A DNA stretch of 32,174 nucleotides from a bacterium UBA4637 (GCA_002405875.1 DHMR01000035.1:328-32501); one strand, 5' to 3'. Shown: positions 1-7,764, counted from the first letter of the stretch. Notes: generated from the letters alone by a model not told the origin. Made by a program: numbers and translations.

Positions 1-93
1 AAGTACAAGCTCATCGCCTTCGCCATCCTCGAAGACCACAACTCGCCAAGAGGCGGAAACCTGCAACCATTCATCGAGGAATTCAAGTCATAA
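1..93 (+). CDS. C-terminal end of an unidentified protein (partial)
   Basis: An open frame runs from the first base to a TAA at 91-93 and encodes 30 residues ending in FIEEFKS. The piece contains KLIAFAILEDHNSP, which resembles a beta-strand and turn of a thioredoxin-like or Omp28-like fold, but this is too little to name a family. The high GC and codon use match the core genes of the window. The downstream gene points the other way and its stop codon lies only five bases away, so the two are convergent. Confidence 0.6.
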   Translation, partial: KYKLIAFAILEDHNSPRGGNLQPFIEEFKS

Positions 94-98
94 GTTCC

Positions 99-359
99 CT
101 ACTTCCAGCAGTAATCTATGCCTCGCTTCTCGCACTCTCCTCGGAGAGCAGCGAGGAAGTAGCTGCGCTCGCTACCCCAGCCACGAACTTTGCGCTCGTG
201 TTCCACGGTCTGCTTCAGCTTATCATCGCTGTACTCGGCAAAGCGAGCCGCATAATAAGCTATTCTAGACTCAGCATACTGCTGAGCATTAACGGTTGAA
301 GACTCAGCAATTGCTGCCATCACACTCTCATTGTTCTTTAAATCTGAATTTGGATTCAT
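99..359 (-). CDS. Small hypothetical protein (86 aa)
   Basis: I do not recognise the family. The protein starts MNPNSDLKNNES, is rich in Ala and charged residues, looks mostly helical, and has no signal peptide or membrane segment. It has a good Bacteroidetes promoter upstream on the same strand (-7 box 475-482, -33 TTTG 503-506), which leaves a leader of about 115 nt. This supports it as a real gene rather than a chance frame. Its 3' end converges with the partial gene at 1-93. Confidence 0.6.
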   Translation of the reverse strand: MNPNSDLKNNESVMAAIAESSTVNAQQYAESRIAYYAARFAEYSDDKLKQTVEHERKVRGWGSERSYFLAALRGECEKRGIDYCWK

Positions 360-474
360 AAAGATAATTATTTTAAGTTGTTAAACACTTACGCATCCTT
401 TTACCACCGTGGTTATCTCTATGCGAAACTCGGTTGGTGTGCCACAACTGGGCATCTCTTGATGTTTTCGGTTG

Positions 475-506
475 CAAAAGTACTGTATTTTTCTGAATCC
501 ACCAAA
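475..506 (-). promoter_or_regulatory. Bacteroidetes promoter for the 86-aa gene
   Basis: Read on the minus strand, TACTTTTG (482 to 475) fits the TAnnTTTG -7 consensus, and TTTG (506 to 503) lies 20 bp upstream as the -33 element. The transcript would have a leader of about 110-115 nt before the start at 359. In this leader a 24-codon frame (455 to 381, beginning MPSCGTPTEF) opens just after the promoter. Confidence 0.6.
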
Positions 507-627
507 TATTTTTGAGATTATTTTTTCTCTGCTTTCCTCCTTCTTCATAGAAGAAGTTTTTTCCATAACCCTATTACATCCTCGTAAGATATATTTTACA
601 ATTCCTACAACACCCATTCTCAGACAT

Positions 628-728
628 CTGTAACACCTCTGTAACATCTGTAATATCCCCGTAACACAATCGTCACAAACACGTAACCGACTTTGCAAGG
701 TGAATGTCGCAAATTCATCGTACCTTTG
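628..728 (+). promoter_or_regulatory. Candidate Pho-box array and promoter of the polyphosphate operon
   Basis: Six copies of a degenerate 11-bp unit start at 628, 639, 648, 659, 670 and 681: CTGTAACACCT, CTGTAACATCT, CTGTAATATCC, CCGTAACACAA, TCGTCACAAAC, ACGTAACCGAC. Spacing is 11, 9, 11, 11, 11 bp. A -7 box TACCTTTG lies at 721-728 with no good -33 element, as expected for an activator-dependent promoter. PhoB and PhoP family regulators bind direct repeats with 11-bp spacing (E. coli CTGTCAT type). The same unit occurs upstream of the phosphate transporter at 16498-16541. The assignment to PhoB is inference. Confidence 0.65.
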
Positions 729-764
729 CAGCCGAAAAGAAAACGACAATAAAACTTATACAGA

Positions 765-1490
765 ATGAAAGAGAACAAGAAAGCAATCCTGGAGATTCTC
801 AAGAAGAAAAGTTCCAAGAAAGAAGGCAAGAAAGATGACAAGTTTGAAACATTGGTACTCAACCTTGCCTTGCAAAAGATTGACAGCGATGACTTCGACT
901 ATGATGGTGAGGCTGTCTATACCACAGACAAGAAGCGTCTCGTCTATTGCATGAGCAATGCTGATAGTTTCACCATCCCTGAGGGCGTGACCATCATCGG
1001 AGAGATGGCGTTCCGGGGCAAGAAACAACTCAAAAACGTAATCATTCCAAGTTCTGTGAAGGAAATTGAGCATGATGCTTTCTACGACTGCGACGAACTC
1101 GACAACATATACGTTCCTGCAAGTGTAAAGGAAGTGAAGAGCTATGCCTTCGCCGAGTGCGACAAGCTCAAGAAAGTAACTTTCGCTGGTGTTCCCAACA
1201 AGTTGAGCCGCCACACCTTTGATGACTGCGACCAGCTTCACGACATCATCGTTCCTGCTGGTTCCAGCAAGACATTCCGCAAGGCTCTTCACTATATCGA
1301 TGGTGATACGGATTTCATCGTTCTCGAAGTTCCAATAAAAAATAGCAAAAATGAAGAGGTAACTTCTACCGAAAAGAAAGGTATAAAAAAAGCTGAAAAG
1401 AAAAAGGCAGAAAAGAAGAACACCTCTAAGTCAGAAAAGAAAGCTGAGAAGAAAGAGGTAAAGGCAGAATCAAAAGATATACAACCATGA
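765..1490 (+). CDS. BspA-like leucine-rich repeat protein with lysine-rich tail (first gene of polyphosphate operon)
   Basis: The 241-residue protein has LRR_5 (BspA/TpLRR) repeats in about residues 60-180, for example VTIIGEMAF, VKEIEHDAFYDCDEL and VKEVKSYAFAECDKL. From about residue 190 to the end it is a charged tail dominated by Lys, with Glu, Ala and Ser. There is no signal peptide, so it is probably cytoplasmic, unlike surface BspA proteins. Its last codon overlaps the ppk1 start (ATGA at 1487-1490), so it is translationally coupled to polyphosphate kinase. It follows directly on the repeat-rich promoter at 628-728. Its function is unknown. The Lys tail could bind polyphosphate or another polyanion (inference). 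Confidence 0.85.
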   Translation: MKENKKAILEILKKKSSKKEGKKDDKFETLVLNLALQKIDSDDFDYDGEAVYTTDKKRLVYCMSNADSFTIPEGVTIIGEMAFRGKKQLKNVIIPSSVKEIEHDAFYDCDELDNIYVPASVKEVKSYAFAECDKLKKVTFAGVPNKLSRHTFDDCDQLHDIIVPAGSSKTFRKALHYIDGDTDFIVLEVPIKNSKNEEVTSTEKKGIKKAEKKKAEKKNTSKSEKKAEKKEVKAESKDIQP

Positions 1491-3571
1491 CCAAAGAAGA
1501 AATCATCAAAAAAGCATACGTAGAAAGAGACGTGAGTTGGATGTACTTCAACCACCGCATTCTACAGGAAGCCGAGAAGGAGTTCGTGCCATTGCTCGAA
1601 CGTCTGTCCTTCCTCGGCATCTACTCCAACAACCTCGACGAGTTTTTCCGTGTACGTGTGGCATCGCTCAACCGCATGCTCGACCGCAAGCTCGACAAGG
1701 ATACTGAGAATCAAATCAAGAAGACACTCAAAACCATCAACAAGCTCAATGAATCTTATTCGAAGGAATACACTGAGGCGGTGGATACAGTTTTCCACGA
1801 GCTCGAATTGCACAAGGTTCGTCTCGTCACTGAAGAGAATCTCAATGACGAGCAGAAGGAATTTCTCACCCAATTTTTCTACGATAAGCTCAACGGCTCC
1901 GTCAACCCGATTTGGCTCAACGAAATCGACGACCTCTCGGCATTAGAGGACAACCGCATCTACCTTGCCGTAGAAAAGACTGAGCTAGATGAAGAAGCTG
2001 ATTCTGATAAAAGTAAAAAGAAAGATAAGAAGGATAACGAAAAGAAGGGCAAGAAGAAATATGCCGTGGTGAAGGTACCAGACCGTATCTATGGCAGATG
2101 GGTGAAGATTCCTTCGAGCGATGGTTTCGACAACATCATGTATCTTGATGACGTGTGTCGCTATTGCCTACCTTTGGTATTCTTAGGCTTCAAGGAAAGC
2201 ACCTACCGTGCTTACTCCTTCAAGTTTACCAAGGATGCTGAGATGGAACTGGAGAACGATGCCGATTTCGGTACGATGGAAAAGATTGCCCTCGGTGTGA
2301 ACAGCCGTAAGAAAGGCGAGGCAGTGCGTGTCATCTACGACCGTGAGATGCCTAAGGAGATGCAGAAGAAACTGCGTGAGCGTCTGAACACCAAGGAACT
2401 AGATGCCTCCCTCGCCGGTGGTCGCTACCAGAACCACAAGGACTTGATGTCGTTCCCGGACTGCGGTCACAAGGAACTGAAATACGAGAAATGGGCTCCT
2501 ATCATGAAGTCTGAGTTCTTGTCGAACGAGAGCATCCTCGACCAGATACGTCAGAAAGACCGTTTCATCCACGTGCCTTACCACAGTTTCAATGGTTACA
2601 TCCGTGTGCTCCGTGAGGCTGCCACCAAACCAGAGGTGAAGTCTATCAAGACCACTCTCTACCGTTTGGCAAAGGACTCAAAGGTGGTGAAAGCCTTGAT
2701 TACAGCCGCCCGCAACGGCAAGAAAGTGACCGCCGTGGTGGAGCTTTTAGCCCGCTTCGACGAGGAGAGCAATATCAAGTGGAGCAAGCGTATGCAGGAA
2801 GAGGGCGTGAACGTTATCTTCGGCGTCGAGGGTCTGAAGATTCACAGCAAACTCTTGTACATCGAGTCGAAGAAAGGCAACATCGCTTGCATCGGCACGG
2901 GTAACTTCCATGAGGGCAACGCCAAGATTTACACCGACTACTTGATGATGACCGCCCGTCCGAAGATTGTCAACGAGGTGGCTAAGGTATTCGACTTCAT
3001 CGACCGTCCTTTTACCCAGTTCCGCTTCAACGAACTGCTCGTCTCCCCGAACTCCATGAAGAGCCGCGTCCTGCGTATGCTCGACACCGAAATCAAGAAT
3101 GCCAACGAAGGCAAGGAGGCTTGGGTGAAGATGAAAATCAACCACATCACCGACACCGACATGGTGGCGAAGCTCTACCAGGCATCGAAAGCAGGAGTGC
3201 ATATCGACATCGTGATTCGTGGCAACTGCTCGTTGATTCCAGGCATTCCTAACCTCAGTGACAACATCCACTGTGTGGGCATCATCGACCGCTACTTGGA
3301 ACACAGTCGCATCCTCATCTTCGCCAATGGTGGCAAACCGAGATACTACATCGGTTCCGCCGACTGGATGCCAAGAAATCTGCTCAACCGCATCGAGGTT
3401 CTCACCCCAGTCTATGACGAGGAGATGCAAGCCGACTTGATGCGAACGGTATCTTACGGCATGAGAGACACCATCAATGGTCGTATCGTCGATGGCAAGG
3501 GGACGAATGCCTTTGTGGAAGGCGAGCCATTCCGAAGCCAAGAAGAATTGTACAAAGCTTATCAAAAATAA
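1487..3571 (+). CDS. ppk1: Polyphosphate kinase 1
   Basis: PPK1 reversibly polymerises the gamma-phosphate of ATP into inorganic polyphosphate. The 694-residue length and the domain order fit the family: an N-terminal domain starting with RDVSWMYFNHRILQEA and FLGIYSNNLDEFF, a head domain, and two phospholipase-D-like catalytic domains. His453 in KIHSKL is the likely autophosphorylated histidine and His606 in YLEHSRILIF the second catalytic one. GTGNFHEGNAKIYTDY is the usual family block. An unusual Lys/Asp/Glu-rich insert sits at about residues 167-192, echoing the Lys tail of the upstream LRR protein. The gene overlaps that LRR gene by four bases and is followed after four bases by ppx, so synthesis and breakdown enzymes are co-transcribed. 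Confidence 0.95.
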   Translation: MTKEEIIKKAYVERDVSWMYFNHRILQEAEKEFVPLLERLSFLGIYSNNLDEFFRVRVASLNRMLDRKLDKDTENQIKKTLKTINKLNESYSKEYTEAVDTVFHELELHKVRLVTEENLNDEQKEFLTQFFYDKLNGSVNPIWLNEIDDLSALEDNRIYLAVEKTELDEEADSDKSKKKDKKDNEKKGKKKYAVVKVPDRIYGRWVKIPSSDGFDNIMYLDDVCRYCLPLVFLGFKESTYRAYSFKFTKDAEMELENDADFGTMEKIALGVNSRKKGEAVRVIYDREMPKEMQKKLRERLNTKELDASLAGGRYQNHKDLMSFPDCGHKELKYEKWAPIMKSEFLSNESILDQIRQKDRFIHVPYHSFNGYIRVLREAATKPEVKSIKTTLYRLAKDSKVVKALITAARNGKKVTAVVELLARFDEESNIKWSKRMQEEGVNVIFGVEGLKIHSKLLYIESKKGNIACIGTGNFHEGNAKIYTDYLMMTARPKIVNEVAKVFDFIDRPFTQFRFNELLVSPNSMKSRVLRMLDTEIKNANEGKEAWVKMKINHITDTDMVAKLYQASKAGVHIDIVIRGNCSLIPGIPNLSDNIHCVGIIDRYLEHSRILIFANGGKPRYYIGSADWMPRNLLNRIEVLTPVYDEEMQADLMRTVSYGMRDTINGRIVDGKGTNAFVEGEPFRSQEELYKAYQK

Positions 3572-3575
3572 GGAA

Positions 3576-4478
3576 ATGAAGACATTAGCATCCATAGATA
3601 TCGGTTCCAACGGAGCCAGACTCCTCATCAAGCGTTTCACCCCTGAGGCACTTCGTGAGGAAGACCGCATCAAGAAAGTGATGTTCATCCGAGTGCCTTT
3701 GCGCTTGGGAAAAGACGTGTTCACCTTGGGCAAAGTATCGAAAGAAAGAGAGAAGATGATGCTCCACATGATGAAGGGCTTCAAGCAGTTCATGAAGCTC
3801 AACGACGTGGACGCCTTCCGTGCCTGCGCCACCTCCGCCATGCGTGATGCCGAGAACGGCAAGAAGGTCTTGAAGAAAATCGAGAAGCAGACTGGCATCA
3901 AGCTCGAAATCATCAAGGGACAGGAAGAAGCCCAACTTCTCTACAACAATCTCGTGGAGAAGACCGACAGCAACGAGGGCAACTTCGCCTACATCGATGT
4001 GGGCGGTGGCTCTACAGAAGTCTCCCTCATCCATGACGGCGAGCTTGCCGAGAGCTATTCCTACAACATGGGAACCCTTCGTATGCTCAGTGGCAAGGTG
4101 ACCGCTGAGACCGAAAAGCTCTTCAAGGACAACTTGACGAGATACGCCCAGGAATATGGTGACATCCACATCATTGGTTCGGGCGGCAACATCAACAAGC
4201 TCAATAAGTTGGCTCGCCACAGCAAGAAGAACGACAAGGATTTGTCCCTCGCCGAACTGAAGCGTCTCTACCAGATGATGCAGCCCCTCAGCATCGAGGA
4301 GCGAGAGATTTCCTTCTCATTGAAGGAAGACCGTGCCGATGTCATCATCCCTGCCGCCGAGATATTCATCAAGGCTTGCGAGTACCTGGAGTGCGACACC
4401 ATCATGGTACCAAACATCTCATTAGCCGACAGCATCGTGGATGGATTGTATGAGAAATCAGTCAAGGTGGAGGAGTAA
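3576..4478 (+). CDS. ppx: Exopolyphosphatase, Ppx/GppA family (short form)
   Basis: Ppx/GppA enzymes remove terminal phosphate from polyphosphate or hydrolyse pppGpp. I chose the ATG at 3576 (300 aa) because it is preceded by AAGGAA and begins MKTLASIDIGSNGARLL, the family's first phosphate-binding motif at residues 8-14. The frame is open further upstream, but that part overlaps ppk1. A second ATPase-like motif DVGGGSTE lies at residues 141-148, and IIGSGGNINKL follows. At 300 residues it has only the two actin-like domains and lacks the C-terminal HD-type domain of E. coli Ppx. Linkage to ppk1 favours polyphosphate as substrate. Confidence 0.9.
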   Translation: MKTLASIDIGSNGARLLIKRFTPEALREEDRIKKVMFIRVPLRLGKDVFTLGKVSKEREKMMLHMMKGFKQFMKLNDVDAFRACATSAMRDAENGKKVLKKIEKQTGIKLEIIKGQEEAQLLYNNLVEKTDSNEGNFAYIDVGGGSTEVSLIHDGELAESYSYNMGTLRMLSGKVTAETEKLFKDNLTRYAQEYGDIHIIGSGGNINKLNKLARHSKKNDKDLSLAELKRLYQMMQPLSIEEREISFSLKEDRADVIIPAAEIFIKACEYLECDTIMVPNISLADSIVDGLYEKSVKVEE

Positions 4479-4527
4479 TAGAGGAGCTATTCAAAGGATT
4501 TGCCATTGAACGATTGAAGAATGAAAA

Positions 4528-4578
4528 GCCGCTTGGATTTTTTATCATTATATGAAGAATCCAAGCGGCACTATTTTT
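4528..4578. terminator. Bidirectional terminator after ppx
   Basis: A perfect 12-bp stem, GCCGCTTGGATT (4528-4539) with AATCCAAGCGGC (4558-4569), encloses an 18-nt loop. It is followed by a T-rich run on the plus strand and preceded by A-rich sequence, so it also works for the reverse-strand gene ending at 4596. Confidence 0.9.
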
Positions 4579-4595
4579 TCTATACCACAACTAGA

Positions 4596-4847
4596 CTAAG
4601 CCACATTCTTTCCTTGCTCATACAAGAAATTTGGTGCAAAATCCACACCGTTATACCATTCCAATGCCCAATGAGTAAGCCCGAACTGTATGAAGTTATT
4701 TAAATCTTTCAGTTTTTCTCGCTTATTGCCTTTCAACAATGGCAAGAAATCCACACGGCGTGTCTCGCCATTGCTGAACTTCAAATCCATCGTATAGTCC
4801 TTGATGTAATTCACATCAACAACTCTTATCAAATCTAAATTTCCCAT
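4596..4847 (-). CDS. DUF2442 family protein (83 aa)
   Basis: The sequence follows the DUF2442 pattern: an N-terminal strand pair with a VVDVNYIKDYTMDLKFSNG block, VDFLPLLKG, then F, LTHWALEWYNGVDFAPNFLY near the C-terminus. DUF2442 proteins are small, often encoded next to DUF4160 proteins, and have been proposed as parts of toxin-antitoxin-like pairs; no activity is established. Upstream by 31 bp lies a fragment with DUF4160-like sequence (4879-5118), matching that pairing. The gene ends against the terminator at 4528-4578. Confidence 0.8.
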   Translation of the reverse strand: MGNLDLIRVVDVNYIKDYTMDLKFSNGETRRVDFLPLLKGNKREKLKDLNNFIQFGLTHWALEWYNGVDFAPNFLYEQGKNVA

Positions 4848-4878
4848 AATTGTATTTATTTAAGAGGTTCTATTTTTA

Positions 4879-5118
4879 CTATATCCATACCATTCTGTTA
4901 TCTCTGCCAATTTTCAGAAAGTTCATCTTGGTGTAAAAGTCCATCCACTTGAAGACATCCTTCAACACCTTTCGAGGAAGCTCACCTTTCACTATTCCAT
5001 CCTTAATAGTCAGTAGCGCAATAATCCTACACAACATAACATAGTACAACACAACATGACAAAAATGAAATACAATTTCATGTTTAACTTGAAGAAAGAA
5101 TCGATTCGAACATAGCAT
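4879..5118 (-). pseudogene. DUF4160-like protein, 5' half apparently lost
   Basis: The 79-codon frame has a C-terminal half IIALLTIKDGIVKGELPRKV followed by LKDVFKWMDFYTKM, which fits the second half of DUF4160 proteins that normally precede DUF2442 genes. The usual N-terminus with an HxPHFH-type motif is absent. It is replaced by low-complexity Cys/Val/Leu codons (5011-5070, repeated TTGTGTTG- and TATGTT-like sequence) that overlap in another frame with the end of the membrane protein gene at 5010-5642. I read it as a truncated gene. Translation from the internal ATG at 5037 (52 aa) is an alternative. Confidence 0.5.
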
Positions 5119-5642
5119 TCTGATTTCAAAGCCAGTCTAAAGACTACATAATATAGGATTACAGAAATCAACAGGATGGATACAACTAATATCAAATATG
5201 CTCGATAAAAGGAAAATCGCCAAATTCGAAATACCATGTAATAGCCAACATCACTCATAAATGGTACTAATACCCCCAAACCTGCTATCAAATACAAAAA
5301 CTCACTTTGCCTTGCAATCTTCTTCAATAATCCAGAGAAAACTCTTGCCAGCAAGCATATTGCACTAAGTGCTCCCCAAATGAGAACAATAGATACAAAA
5401 AAACTATATATCGGATTTTCCAAACACCGACGATGCCAAGTTTCTGTTTTATAAAGCATCGGCAAGCCTATAAATCCATGCCCTTCAAACAAAGGATTAA
5501 AAATAGGGCAAGCTATAACTATCCAAGCCGCTATTGCACAGAACAAACGCCCTATCATATAAGCAAAACACATCCCCACAAATAAGGAACCTATCAGTCG
5601 TAAGCTCAGACATAACAAAGAATAAACTTTCATATCATTCAT
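5010..5642 (-). CDS. Hypothetical membrane protein (210 aa)
   Basis: I do not recognise the family. From the ATG at 5642 (MNDMKVYSLL) the protein has about five or six hydrophobic segments, around residues 7-30, 31-50, 78-105, 115-140, 148-172 and a Cys/Leu-rich C-terminal one. The start is fixed by an ATGA overlap with the preceding gene (stop 5641-5639), which implies coupled translation. The last 35 codons run into DNA that in another frame encodes the DUF4160 remnant, so the C-terminus may not be native. Confidence 0.65.
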   Translation of the reverse strand: MNDMKVYSLLCLSLRLIGSLFVGMCFAYMIGRLFCAIAAWIVIACPIFNPLFEGHGFIGLPMLYKTETWHRRCLENPIYSFFVSIVLIWGALSAICLLARVFSGLLKKIARQSEFLYLIAGLGVLVPFMSDVGYYMVFRIWRFSFYRAYLILVVSILLISVILYYVVFRLALKSECYVRIDSFFKLNMKLYFIFVMLCCTMLCCVGLLRY

Positions 5643-6016
5643 CGAATTACCACCAATATTATCATGAGACCCAAAAACATGCCATAAGAAGCCAAAGCAA
5701 CACATACAACCTTTATAAATCTAACAAGATATGCTTTGGTTCCATCTCTAGGAATCGCAACACGAACAATCCACATGTCTTCATTTTCTGTCTTTTTCAA
5801 ACAAGCCATTACTTTTTTGGCAAAAAAGGCAAAAACAAACAAAGGATATCCTACATCCAAAAGATTGCTCGCTAGTAAATCATAAAAACACAAATATTTT
5901 GCAGCAACATTGACTGCTACATAATTATTATGCAAGTAGATTAACATTGTAATACAAAAAGTTATAAAGACTGAGCACAGCACAGTCTTCCCCCAAAGAA
6001 CAGTGTTTTTATTCAT
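5639..6016 (-). CDS. Hypothetical membrane protein (125 aa)
   Basis: A small protein with about three hydrophobic segments: residues 10-30, 45-68 and a C-terminal one ending in FLGLMIILVVIR. A short charged stretch, KKTENEDMW, lies between them. No family is recognised. It is 28 bp downstream of the lipoprotein gene and overlaps the next membrane protein gene by four bases, so the three probably form one envelope-associated unit with the glycohydrolase gene upstream. Confidence 0.65.
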   Translation of the reverse strand: MNKNTVLWGKTVLCSVFITFCITMLIYLHNNYVAVNVAAKYLCFYDLLASNLLDVGYPLFVFAFFAKKVMACLKKTENEDMWIVRVAIPRDGTKAYLVRFIKVVCVALASYGMFLGLMIILVVIR

Positions 6017-6044
6017 TCTCCCTCAAGTTTAATTAGGTAGCTTC

Positions 6045-6734
6045 CTACTCCTCATATCCTTCAAGTGACATTTCCTTTACCAGCTTTCCATTCCAATCAT
6101 ATACAGAGACTACAGAACATTCATCGAATTCTCTAATGCCATAGCGACGGCAAGATTGGCATATAGGTAAACCTTCTTCTGAAGTGAAACCGATGCAGCC
6201 ACGATTAGACGGTAACAAAATTGCCTTTCTCGTATCAGCATCGATGATGAAGCTATAAATCGGTCCTATCTCTCCTAACGTTCCATTGACGACTATCAAA
6301 CTATCAAAGACAGGCTGCAACATCGCTTCCTTAATTGTAAAGACAGAATCCATACCTATTGATATTCCATGCTTGTTATTAGGTGTATACCAAGTCAAGT
6401 CTGCCAACGGATGAGAAGTAACAATCTCCTGGATATCGCGTTGCTGCTTATAATACTTCCAAAGCGTGATAATATGATCACCCGACACACTATCCCTTCC
6501 GTTTACACTCATCAATAAGACGGCATTTTCATCTTCATCTGCCACAACAGTATTGTTGGGTAAATGGTAGCGTTCTACGAGCCGCCTTATCTTTGCAGGT
6601 GAAAACTTCCAACTCTCTTCGTTATAAAATTGCACCTTAGCATCGTCTATCTGTGATCTTTTTGATCCATTTTCACAACTATAGAGACATAGGAGTACAA
6701 ATATTGAAATAAAAACAACATTAAGCCTTTTCAT
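6045..6734 (-). CDS. Hypothetical lipoprotein (229 aa)
   Basis: Translation from the ATG at 6734 gives MKRLNVVFISIFVLLCLYSC, a signal peptide with an LYSC lipobox and lipidated Cys20, so the protein should be anchored in the envelope. The frame continues upstream, but that part would hide the signal peptide. The mature part has no motif I recognise; it includes DLTWYTPNNKHGISIGMDSV and a C-terminal VSVYDWNGKLVKEMSLEG. The start overlaps the end of the upstream ADP-ribosylglycohydrolase gene by 14 bp, suggesting one operon. Confidence 0.75.
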   Translation of the reverse strand: MKRLNVVFISIFVLLCLYSCENGSKRSQIDDAKVQFYNEESWKFSPAKIRRLVERYHLPNNTVVADEDENAVLLMSVNGRDSVSGDHIITLWKYYKQQRDIQEIVTSHPLADLTWYTPNNKHGISIGMDSVFTIKEAMLQPVFDSLIVVNGTLGEIGPIYSFIIDADTRKAILLPSNRGCIGFTSEEGLPICQSCRRYGIREFDECSVVSVYDWNGKLVKEMSLEGYEE

Positions 6735-7647
6735 TTTCTTCGATATATATATTAAACTCATCAAGTGTCTGACGCAGATAATCATCAAGCACATTCTTGT
6801 AAATATAGTAAGCCAAGTCCTCTGGCATTTCCATGCCTTTGGTTGCTATTGCAATACCGCCTGCCATACAAGCCATCGTGTCGGCATCACCACCAAGAGA
6901 GATAGCATTACGAATCGCCGATGTGTAAGAATCTGCCTCTAAATAAGAGATGATAGACTCTGGAACACTCGTCTGGCAAATCTCTGAAAACTTATAATCT
7001 GGACGAATCTCGGCAAGGGTACGATGGAGATCGTATCCCTCGAAGTTATTCTCTATGTAATCTCGTATCAGTGCTTTGCTCTTCCCTTGCCGAGCAAGAA
7101 ATATGCAAGCGGCAATAGCCTGAGCGCCCTTGATGCCTTCTGGATGATTATGAGTTACCTCGGCAGAAATTCTGGCAAGCTCCAAAGCCTCATCCAATGT
7201 TTTGGCATAAAATCCACATGGACTTACTCGCATGGCAGAACCGTTGCCATAGCTATTATACGGCTCAGTCGCTTCGGAAAACAACCAAAATAAGAAGTTT
7301 CCTCCATATCCAGCTCCACCATACCTATGCCCAAACTCTTTCATAATTTTTACTAAGCTCTCATGTGAATGATCTTCATCCGTCATCAACCATTTGGCAA
7401 CAGCCAATGTCATGACCGTATCATCCGTAAACATCGGGCTGGCATAGAGGTTGAACTCCGTTGTTTTCACTGGATTAAACTCATAAGCTGCCCCGAAGCA
7501 ATCTCCAGCGATTGCTCCGATAATGCCGATAGTAGGAAAAGACTGTTCCGTCTTCACCTTTACCTTTTGCTCTTGCGCCTCATCTTGTTGTCTCGCTCTA
7601 TGACGAAGCGCATTCCATGAATCCAATAGTTCTTTTGAAAATTCCAT
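6721..7647 (-). CDS. ADP-ribosylglycohydrolase family protein (copy 1)
   Basis: DraG/ARH-type enzymes remove ADP-ribose from modified proteins or small molecules using a two-Mg centre. From MEFSKELLDS at 7647 (308 aa) the protein has the metal-binding motifs FTDDT (residues 73-77) and GGDADT (252-257), plus GNGSAMR and THNHPEGIKGA blocks. The roughly 35 residues before the catalytic domain are polar and probably an extension. An upstream in-frame codon exists, but a -7 box at 7678-7685 makes the 7647 start more likely. It overlaps a lipoprotein gene downstream. A clear paralogue lies at 14563-15393. Confidence 0.9.
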   Translation of the reverse strand: MEFSKELLDSWNALRHRARQQDEAQEQKVKVKTEQSFPTIGIIGAIAGDCFGAAYEFNPVKTTEFNLYASPMFTDDTVMTLAVAKWLMTDEDHSHESLVKIMKEFGHRYGGAGYGGNFLFWLFSEATEPYNSYGNGSAMRVSPCGFYAKTLDEALELARISAEVTHNHPEGIKGAQAIAACIFLARQGKSKALIRDYIENNFEGYDLHRTLAEIRPDYKFSEICQTSVPESIISYLEADSYTSAIRNAISLGGDADTMACMAGGIAIATKGMEMPEDLAYYIYKNVLDDYLRQTLDEFNIYIEENEKA

Positions 7648-7677
7648 AAGGCAAATCTTGTGATTTGTACGATGGTG

Positions 7678-7685
7678 CAAAGTTA
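7678..7685 (-). promoter_or_regulatory. -7 box for the ADP-ribosylglycohydrolase operon
   Basis: TAACTTTG on the minus strand fits TAnnTTTG. No convincing -33 TTTG is seen at the expected distance. It would drive the glycohydrolase, lipoprotein and two membrane protein genes. Confidence 0.5.
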
Positions 7686-7764
7686 ATCAAAAAGTAGATA
7701 GATTGTATCATTAAACCTAAGATTTTTCATTCGCAAGGCTTGCGGAATTGTACTTTATCAGAAA

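Noticed and set aside
621..691. Short regular repeats that might be a mini CRISPR array
   Set aside because: The units are 11 bp with no spacers of CRISPR length, there are no cas genes, and the same motif is found before a phosphate transporter, so an operator is the better reading.
3477..3575. Upstream extension of ppx into ppk1
   Set aside because: The extra 33 residues overlap ppk1, do not resemble Ppx N-termini, and the ATG at 3576 has an AAGGAA just before it and begins the family motif.
2747..3916. Long minus-strand open frame opposite ppk1 and ppx
   Set aside because: It is antisense to two well-supported genes, its composition is His/Val-rich as expected for a shadow of the opposite strand, and it has no promoter.
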